A DNA stretch of 6,436 bases. It comes from Syntrophobacterales bacterium (GTDB taxonomy: Bacteria; Desulfobacterota; Syntrophorhabdia; Syntrophorhabdales; WCHB1-27). Shown here piece by piece: positions 1 through 4,123 of this stretch. The position numbers and the translations under genes were made by a program. The stretch covers positions 1 through 6,436 of the forward strand of contig JADGQN010000278.1 of assembly GCA_017881765.1 (NCBI GenBank), read 5' to 3'. The notes beneath the pieces are model-generated. The model had not been told where the DNA came from, did no database searches, and saw only the letters and a program-made list of their open reading frames with translations. Each line of letters begins with the position of its first letter. The stretch's first letter is position 1.

Positions 1-671
1 TCCTTGCTAAAACCAGACAAACTAAAAAGGATAATCGACAGAAGGATCAACAGGATAGACTCCTTAAAGATCAGGTTCTGCTTAACCGAAATTGCCTTAC
101 TGACCTTGGTTCTCGCACTCCTGATATCCTTAGAATCAGTCCCAAGAAGGATGCGGCTCATTTGAGATGTATCCTGTGTAGTAAAAGTTCGGTTAGAGTA
201 TTCTTCGAGCTGTTTGTTCAGCAGGGTCTTTATCTGGCCCCTTGTTTTCGATTCCTTTATCTCATGAATGACGGCATCCGCATATTCAGGAATACCCTTT
301 TTAATATCTTCCAGACTTACAAAAATATTTATAAAGGATTGCTTAACCCGACCCTTCACGGAGCTTGAATTCTCTTCTCTGATTTTCTTGTCAATTTTAT
401 CAATAAGTGTATTCAACAGAACCTCGACATGTTTTCGGAGGTCCCGTTCATTCGTCCCTGACAAATCCAGCTTATTGATCTCCGCGGTGAAAATTGCGGT
501 AATTTGTCGTTTCCATTCGTCAACACTTAACAGACCGTATTTGACATGGTTGAGTTCAGCATAATCGGTTTTGTTCTTTTGGTTGGAAATTGAATTTGAA
601 ATAATTTGCTGGCATAAAATAACCGATGCGATGATGATTATTAAGGATAAGATCAATTTGAACAGTTTCAT
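1..671 (-). CDS. Unrecognised membrane protein, N-terminal 223 residues (runs off left edge)
   Basis: I do not recognise this protein. The reading frame is open from the start at 671 to the window edge, with no stop. A hydrophobic segment lies at about residues 4-20 (LFKLILSLIIIIASVILC). A hydrophilic, mostly helical, lysine- and glutamate-rich stretch without cysteines follows (about 22-198). A second hydrophobic segment begins at about 205 (SILLILLSIILFSLSG). This membrane-domain-membrane layout is common in sensors, chemoreceptors and some transporters, but the part that would decide is outside the window. I chose the ATG at 671 because GAAGG (679-683) lies 7 bases ahead and the hydrophobic segment starts at once. 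In-frame ATGs at 689 and 758 would add 6 or 29 residues, including a tryptophan-containing acidic stretch, and have poorer ribosome sites. Two lines counted inside the gene are 30-33% GC, well below the molybdenum enzyme genes, so it may have a different origin. Confidence 0.75.
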   Translation of the reverse strand, partial: MKLFKLILSLIIIIASVILCQQIISNSISNQKNKTDYAELNHVKYGLLSVDEWKRQITAIFTAEINKLDLSGTNERDLRKHVEVLLNTLIDKIDKKIREENSSSVKGRVKQSFINIFVSLEDIKKGIPEYADAVIHEIKESKTRGQIKTLLNKQLEEYSNRTFTTQDTSQMSRILLGTDSKDIRSARTKVSKAISVKQNLIFKESILLILLSIILFSLSGFSK

Positions 672-767
672 TGAGTGACCTTCATCCATCGTAATTAGGG
701 AAACGCCCATTTTCTCCCATTCGCTTATTTCTCCATCCTGATTTTCTTTGGCCTGCATCTCTTGTTG

Positions 768-848
768 TTATTTAACTTTCTTCCCATTCATATGCCCGCC
801 GGCACTTGACCAAAGATATTCTTCCGACCGCTTCACCATGCCCTTGAA
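768..848 (-). pseudogene. C-terminal scrap of a REP-associated tyrosine transposase (RAYT, Y1/IS200-like)
   Basis: The minus frame ending at the TAA 768-770 reads GMVKRSEEYLWSSAGGHMNG followed by KKVK and stop. The block V-K-R-x-E-x-Y-x-W-S-S-A-x-x-H is the typical C-terminal motif of Y1 transposases associated with REP elements, usually seen as NPVRAG-V-R-P-E-D-Y-x-W-S-S. Only about 24 residues remain. The HUH motif and catalytic tyrosine, which lie well upstream in this family, are absent, so the scrap cannot be active. Upstream the same frame runs straight into a cvpA-like sequence instead of the expected transposase body. The frame is also that of the membrane protein at 1-671, with the stop just before its longest possible start at 758. 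The family call rests on a short motif recalled from memory. Confidence 0.6.
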
Positions 849-907
849 TAAACCCAGAAGGGTCACTCCCCCGACAAGTACAACGCTGCGATATCAAACG
901 TGTTCAT
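837..907 (-). pseudogene. Broken start of a cvpA-like gene (frameshifted N-terminus)
   Basis: From the ATG at 905-907 the frame reads MNTFDIAA, then soon hits a TGA (863-865). If one base is taken as lost in the eighth codon (around 884-886), translation shifts to VVLVGGVTLLGLFKGMV. The joined sequence has the pattern of the first helix of CvpA-family (colicin V production) membrane proteins: M-N-x-x-D-I, a run of aliphatic residues, then G at 19 and G at 23 followed by a basic patch. The four-helix body is missing, and the sequence passes into a transposase tail at about GMVKR. AAGGAGGG (910-917) precedes the ATG very closely. The start overlaps a TGA of an upstream frame (ATGA at 904-907), the usual sign of translational coupling in an intact operon. 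Family assignment rests on about 25 residues and an assumed indel. Confidence 0.45.
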
Positions 908-1014
908 AACCCTCCTTCGATCCTCGTCGAGGCGTTGGTGCTCACGCGTACAGCATTCAGGATATCTCCCGATTTGCCTCCAGGAGCGGTAGCAATGTAA
1001 CGCCGCTTCCATGC
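904..1014 (-). other. Open tail in the kinase frame after its stop; possible scrap of a gene that preceded cvpA
   Basis: Directly after the histidine kinase stop (1015-1017) the same minus frame stays open for 36 codons to the TGA at 904-906. It reads about AWKRRYIATAPGGKSG, then DILNAVRVSTNASTRIEGGL. The final TGA overlaps the cvpA-like ATG by four bases, as expected for the last codons of a gene once cotranscribed with it. I do not recognise the sequence. A second frame has a 49-residue ORF from the ATG at 1012 that ends at 863, rich in Arg and Cys, and looks fortuitous. The fragment could be a lost gene's C-terminus or chance. I see no terminator with a T-run after the kinase. Confidence 0.25.
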
Positions 1015-2181
1015 TCATTGTTTGGGCAGGGTGAAGCTAAAAATACTTCCTTTGGCTGGTGCGCTTTCGGCCCATATCCTACCTGCATGCCCCTCAATTA
1101 TCGTTTTCGCAATGGATAACCCGAGCCCCGAGCCCTTCGAGTCTCTGCGTACGCGGTAGAATGCCTCAAATATATGGGACACATGACCTTTTGGAATGCC
1201 TATGCCTGTATCCATAAAGGAGACAAGTATTTCATTGTCTCTGTCTGACAGCTTGGCTGTAACAGTCCCTCCTTCGTTAGTATATTTTATCGCATTGTCG
1301 AGAAGGTTTCTGATCACACGACCTATCTTATCCGTATCTGCATTAATCATAGGAAGCATCGTTTCCGGGAGTTCAGCAGGTATCGTTATCTTTTTCTTTT
1401 GTGCCTCCAATTGGACGGCTGCGATGCTTTTCTCGATCTCTGCTTGTATATTGCATGGAGCAAGAACAGGCTTATATTCTTTTGCTTCCAATCTCGCAAG
1501 CTCCATAAAGTCAGATATGAATTGTGACAATTGTTTAAGGTCATCACGGATAATTTCAAGATAGTCTTGCTGCTTTTTTGCCAGGGCTCCGGCCTTGCCT
1601 GCAATAAGCCGCGATAAGAAACCTTCCGACGTAATAACGGCATTTTTCATATCATGGGCGAACATGGAGAGGATATTCTTTCGCTCTCTTTCCAGCCTTT
1701 TGGATCTCGTAATGTCTTCGGCTGCAAGGAGGATCATTTTCTTACCAACTACTTCTTGATGGATCTGACGGGCATTAAGTCTCACTATTTTGTGTCCTAC
1801 CGTAGGAAAGTCATGCTCAACTTCAAAGTTACCTATATGGGCGTGTTTGGGCAAAATGTCCTCAAGCAATATCCGGAGCCGGGGAATGTCCCACTGTCGG
1901 TTTCCCAGGTCGTAGATGAGTTTCCCTAAGGTTTCCCTTGGTGTTACCTTGAAGGTCTTATAAAAGGAACGGTTAGCCGAAAGCAATTTCAGGTCTTCAT
2001 CCAGCACCAAGAGTGGATCACGCACTGTTTCGATAATGTTTTCAGCATAGCTGCGGGCTCTCTCTGTCTTGGCTTCGCCACGCTTGAGCTTTATTTTAGA
2101 CGCCTCAAGCCCCTTGATCAAATCTCGTAGTTCCCTCAGCTCATCGATCAATTCCTCTTTTGTTTTTTCCTGGTCGCTCAT
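1015..2181 (-). CDS. Orphan sensor histidine kinase: coiled coil, PAS, HisKA, HATPase_c
   Basis: A 388-residue cytoplasmic kinase that should autophosphorylate and pass the phosphate to an unknown response regulator. Residues 1-42 are charged and likely coiled coil. A PAS domain spans about 45-158 (ENIIETVRDPLLVLDED, SANRSFYKTF, ending AAEDIT). The dimerisation/phosphoacceptor domain follows, with the H box FAHDMKN and the likely phosphorylated His176. The ATPase domain has the N box RNLLDNAIKY (291-300), G1 DTGIGIP (324-330), F box IFEAFYR (337-343) and G2 KGSGLGLS (349-356), all complete, so activity is expected. There is no membrane segment and no receiver domain, so the signal is probably intracellular and sensed by PAS. 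The ATG at 2181 has GGAGG (2191-2195) at good spacing. No response regulator lies within the window. A sigma-54 promoter match lies upstream. The ligand is unknown. Confidence 0.93.
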   Translation of the reverse strand: MSDQEKTKEELIDELRELRDLIKGLEASKIKLKRGEAKTERARSYAENIIETVRDPLLVLDEDLKLLSANRSFYKTFKVTPRETLGKLIYDLGNRQWDIPRLRILLEDILPKHAHIGNFEVEHDFPTVGHKIVRLNARQIHQEVVGKKMILLAAEDITRSKRLERERKNILSMFAHDMKNAVITSEGFLSRLIAGKAGALAKKQQDYLEIIRDDLKQLSQFISDFMELARLEAKEYKPVLAPCNIQAEIEKSIAAVQLEAQKKKITIPAELPETMLPMINADTDKIGRVIRNLLDNAIKYTNEGGTVTAKLSDRDNEILVSFMDTGIGIPKGHVSHIFEAFYRVRRDSKGSGLGLSIAKTIIEGHAGRIWAESAPAKGSIFSFTLPKQ

Positions 2182-2225
2182 GGTAAGAGTCCTCCGATTA
2201 TCCGCCCGTTACAAGATATGCATTT

Positions 2226-2241
2226 TGCAGGTAATGTGCCA
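2226..2241 (-). promoter_or_regulatory. Putative sigma-54 (RpoN) promoter of the histidine kinase
   Basis: On the minus strand, bases 2241 to 2226 read TGGCACATTACCTGCA. The sigma-54 consensus is TGGCAC, five free bases, then TTGCA or TTGCT. Ten of the eleven defined positions match, and the invariant GG and GC have the exact ten-base spacing. Transcription would begin about 12 bases after the GC, near 2215, leaving a leader of roughly 35 bases that contains the ribosome site before the ATG at 2181. Sigma-54 promoters need an enhancer-binding activator; none is encoded in the window. Only position and match support this; it was not scored against a genome background. Confidence 0.6.
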
Positions 2242-2562
2242 CTCTAGAAAACTGAAGGGAGCTTAGCAAGTCATCGGGGCCGCCCGTGCTTTGCTACGAT
2301 CTTCGGGGGTCGAGAAGCTGATAATGGGAATCGATCAGATGGCCCCGCCTGTTAAGCTTTAGATCTGTTCATCGGAGCTCTTTTTATGCAGCAACATCCG
2401 CATTACCATGCATAATCTTCAATTTCTCCGGAGCAGGCAGCGTTGCGCATTTCAGGAAGGAACAAATCGATTTTATCGTAAAGGATTTTATCAAGAATCT
2501 TACATCGCAAAAGATGACACGTTCACCTAAGAGGAGCGAAAACCCTCGCGACAACGGGAGCG
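2242..2562. other. Gene-free stretch with an inverted repeat and possible coding remnant
   Basis: No intact gene is visible. CGGGGCC at 2275-2281 and GGCCCCG at 2341-2347 form a perfect 7-bp inverted repeat around a 59-base loop, which is too open for a simple terminator. A plus frame from 2451 reads FRKEQIDFIVKDFIKNLTSQ, then runs through low-quality sequence to a TAA at 2568-2570. The block resembles an ordinary protein helix, and there is no clear start codon with a ribosome site, so it may be a decayed gene start. I cannot assign it. Activator sites for the neighbouring sigma-54 promoter would be expected in this stretch, but no clear paired palindrome was found. Confidence 0.35.
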
Positions 2563-2715
2563 ATGATTAACGAGGGAAAGAAAGCATAGCCGGACAGCAC
2601 GGTCGATAGGGTCGCGGAAGTGGTCAAGCAGGACGTGACCATCGAAAATGGCAAGGTGACTGGGTTCCGTGTGAGACTCAACCTGTCATTCAAGTACCAC
2701 ACGGAAAAAGGCTGA
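2563..2715 (+). pseudogene. Dodecin-like remnant, C-terminal half
   Basis: The plus frame from 2602 to the TGA at 2713-2715 reads VDRVAEVVKQDVTIENGKVT then GFRVRLNLSFKYHTEKG. Dodecins are small (about 65-75 residue) flavin-binding proteins that form dodecamers and buffer flavins. Their C-terminal half has exactly this layout: a short strand, a charged ENGK-type turn, then a strand of the form F/Y-R-V-x-x-x-x-S-F. The N-terminal strand and helix are not recognisable. The frame has an in-frame TAG at 2587-2589. A possible ATG at 2563 gives only eight residues (MINEGKKA) before it. So the gene appears broken by a nonsense change, and perhaps by loss of its beginning. It points towards the kinase gene at 2806 (convergent). 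The match is from memory, short and unverified. A chance open frame is the alternative. Confidence 0.42.
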
Positions 2716-2760
2716 GAAGTCGACCGAAAGACTGTGTGGGCAAAAGAGAACTGCCCATCC

Positions 2761-2777
2761 CCGCGCCAACCGCGCGG
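2761..2777 (-). terminator. Short GC hairpin downstream of the PfkB kinase gene
   Basis: CCGCGC (2761-2766) pairs with GCGCGG (2772-2777) around a five-base loop, 28 bases beyond the stop codon of the kinase gene. No T-run follows on the minus strand (the next bases read GGATGGGCAG), so a classical intrinsic terminator is not supported. The stem may slow polymerase, protect the 3' end or mean nothing. Confidence 0.25.
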
Positions 2778-2805
2778 ACGGCATCGATATCTCCGGCAAA
2801 AATGT

Positions 2806-3699
2806 CTACAGAAAGGATTTGTACATTCTCTCAAGAACATCCTTCAGAGAGCCCCTGAATGGACCGGGGGACTCCATCTTGATGGACGCGAGTGCTGCGG
2901 CGAATTGAAGCGAGTCTTCAACAGAATGATCCAGTATGCGTGCCAGATACGATCCTATGAGGGTGTCGCCTCGTCCCATCCTGCCTCTGGTGCTTCTGTT
3001 GGTAAATTTCGCAAATATGGATTTTCCCGCGCGCTGAGCCAGTGCCCCCTCTGAAGAAGTTATTATAGTTTCGGAACTTCCCCAGTCTTCCAGTATGTTC
3101 GCCTGGTCATGCAGGACGTCAGTACCGGTCAGCGCTTTCGCCTCCAGCGTATCTAATTTTACAAAATCTGCCATAGTCAGAATCTCTTTTTTTTCTTGGA
3201 CATCTTTAAGGTGGAGGGCTCCCGTCTCACCGTCAGGCTGAAGCACAAAACCCTGCATGTCCACGGATAAACGGAACCCACGCGTCCTTAGCCCTCGCAT
3301 AAGGTCCAACTGAAACTGACGTGCGCCCACACAGCAGAGGTGAACCAGGCGTGACTCAAAAGGAGGTATGTCGCCAATAACAAACTGTTCTCCGCCCTTT
3401 ATCAAAAAGGGCTGTCTCTGATCGATATCTGCCGTCGCGAAAACGACACGGTACTGCACCGTCTCGCCGCGCTGCACGAACTGATCAACACCAGCATTGC
3501 TCAGTGGTTCCAAGAGGTATTCTTCACTTTCAGAGACCCGCGTCACCGCGGCAATCTTTTTTTCGAGGTAGGAAGCTGCTATTGCAGCGAAGAGTACCGG
3601 ACTGGCCTGTTCAAGGAAAGGGGGTCCTTCGAAAGGAATAATTATCCCCGTACCTAATTGACCGACGAACACAATATCGTAGGGTTGCATTTTCAGCAT
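2806..3699 (-). CDS. PfkB/ribokinase-family carbohydrate kinase, substrate unknown
   Basis: A 297-residue soluble kinase, the usual length for this family, which transfers phosphate from ATP to a sugar or nucleoside hydroxyl. The N-terminus (YDIVFVGQLGTG) fits the first strand, and PVLFAAIAASYLEKKIAAVTRV (about 34-55) is the sugar-binding region. VKLDTLEAKALTG (180-192) matches the conserved K-x-x-x-x-E-x-x-x-L-T-G block, and TSSEGA (214-219) the ATP-side strand. GRMGRGDT (239-246) is the signature, with the likely catalytic base Asp245. The usual Thr before GRGD is Met241, a mild deviation. The body resembles uncharacterised PfkB kinases with an SVDMQGF-type block in the middle rather than fructokinase or ribokinase. 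The start at 3699 has only a weak ribosome site (AGAG, 9 bases ahead); the ATG at 3690 is an alternative. It stands alone, separated by more than 400 bases from each intact neighbour. The substrate cannot be read from context. Confidence 0.85.
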   Translation of the reverse strand: MLKMQPYDIVFVGQLGTGIIIPFEGPPFLEQASPVLFAAIAASYLEKKIAAVTRVSESEEYLLEPLSNAGVDQFVQRGETVQYRVVFATADIDQRQPFLIKGGEQFVIGDIPPFESRLVHLCCVGARQFQLDLMRGLRTRGFRLSVDMQGFVLQPDGETGALHLKDVQEKKEILTMADFVKLDTLEAKALTGTDVLHDQANILEDWGSSETIITSSEGALAQRAGKSIFAKFTNRSTRGRMGRGDTLIGSYLARILDHSVEDSLQFAAALASIKMESPGPFRGSLKDVLERMYKSFL

Positions 3700-3727
3700 C
3701 GTTTCAGCTCTTTAGTGCTTCGGCTTG

Positions 3728-3772
3728 TCTATACTGACTGCTTGGACTATTGATGTCAAGTGCTTTTGTCAA
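3728..3772 (-). promoter_or_regulatory. Possible promoter of the PfkB kinase gene with tandem TTGACA boxes
   Basis: On the minus strand two perfect TTGACA hexamers occur 13 bases apart start to start (3767-3772 and 3754-3759). The best -10-like hexamer is TATAGA at 3728-3733, 20 bases after the nearer box. This is longer than the usual 16-18, so the promoter call is weak. The start codon of the kinase gene lies about 30 bases further on. The repeated box may instead be part of a direct-repeat operator. Confidence 0.35.
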
Positions 3773-3845
3773 ACATCATTTCCACATGGAAGGTGCGACC
3801 CTTTAACATTCAAATGCGGGCGCGATTACAGGAAGCTATACGTAC

Positions 3846-3863
3846 TTTGGTCCACCTACCAAA
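3846..3863. repeat. Inverted repeat TTTGGT-N6-ACCAAA
   Basis: TTTGGT (3846-3851) and ACCAAA (3858-3863) are perfect complements separated by six bases. An 18-base dyad of this spacing is a plausible site for a dimeric repressor upstream of the kinase promoter, about 150 bases from the kinase start. No regulator gene is adjacent, and a 6-bp arm can arise by chance. Confidence 0.25.
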
Positions 3864-3969
3864 CAAAGCATCCCGGACATTGTCTAGATATAACGATTAC
3901 CAGTTCAAAGACGCAAATTATTTGTCGGTTTCTCTATGCTTTCCATTGAGGTCCGGAAGGCGCCTTTCT

Positions 3970-4013
3970 CCCTCGGGTCCGTCTTTGGCGCTGCTTGTCT
4001 GACCTCCCGAGGG
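3970..4013. repeat. Inverted repeat CCCTCGGG / CCCGAGGG
   Basis: Perfect 8-bp arms at 3970-3977 and 4006-4013 enclose 28 bases. A second pairing, GAGGTC (3948-3953) with GACCTC (4001-4006), shares bases with the right arm, so the two stems are mutually exclusive in RNA. This could be a structured 3' end of the molybdenum enzyme transcript or a leader for the kinase. Neither matches a riboswitch I know. Confidence 0.3.
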
Positions 4014-4054
4014 CTCGATGTTCTTGTTGCTTATTTGTTAACCCTTCCGTCAAG

Positions 4055-4079
4055 GCGCACCCTGTGTGGCAGGGTGCGC
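4055..4079 (-). terminator. Strong hairpin at the 3' end of the molybdenum enzyme operon
   Basis: GCGCACCCTG (4055-4064) pairs perfectly with CAGGGTGCGC (4070-4079) around a five-base loop. It lies 44 bases after the stop codon of the large subunit gene. No T-run follows on the minus strand (next bases CTTGACGGAA), so it is either an atypical terminator or a stem that protects the mRNA 3' end. Its position directly after an operon supports an end-of-transcript role. Confidence 0.5.
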
Positions 4080-4123
4080 AAGACGTCAGAAGCCGTGTGA
4101 TTCTGTCTCTTGCTATACGCTAT

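Larger units (their letters stand above)
3700..4123. other. Gene-free intergenic region between the molybdenum enzyme operon and the PfkB kinase
   Basis: This stretch of 424 bases has no convincing gene. Plus-strand frames such as the one from 3725 to 3949 lack ribosome sites and family-like composition, and I see no tRNA or recognised RNA. It holds tandem TTGACA boxes close to the kinase start, a 6-6-6 inverted repeat (3846-3863), a GC palindrome AAGGCGCCTT (3957-3966), an 8-bp inverted repeat (3970-3977 with 4006-4013) and a perfect 10-bp hairpin (4055-4079). A minus-strand leader or small RNA of unknown type is possible but not shown. Confidence 0.4.

Noticed and set aside
162..564. Two overlapping plus-strand frames near the left edge
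   Set aside because: The opposite strand has a longer open frame with clear membrane segments and a ribosome site, so these are shadows.
922..932. Palindrome CCTCGTCGAGG considered as a terminator after the kinase
   Set aside because: The arms are only five bases with a one-base centre, so it cannot form a hairpin, and there is no T-run.
2275..2347. Distant 7-bp inverted repeat considered as transposon ends or an attC-like site
   Set aside because: No target duplication, core-site sequence or transposase lies between the arms; seven bases over 73 is weak evidence.
2523..2840. Minus-strand 105-codon frame rich in Cys, Arg and Phe
   Set aside because: It runs opposite the dodecin-like remnant, overlaps the kinase 3' end in another frame, and has no protein-like pattern.
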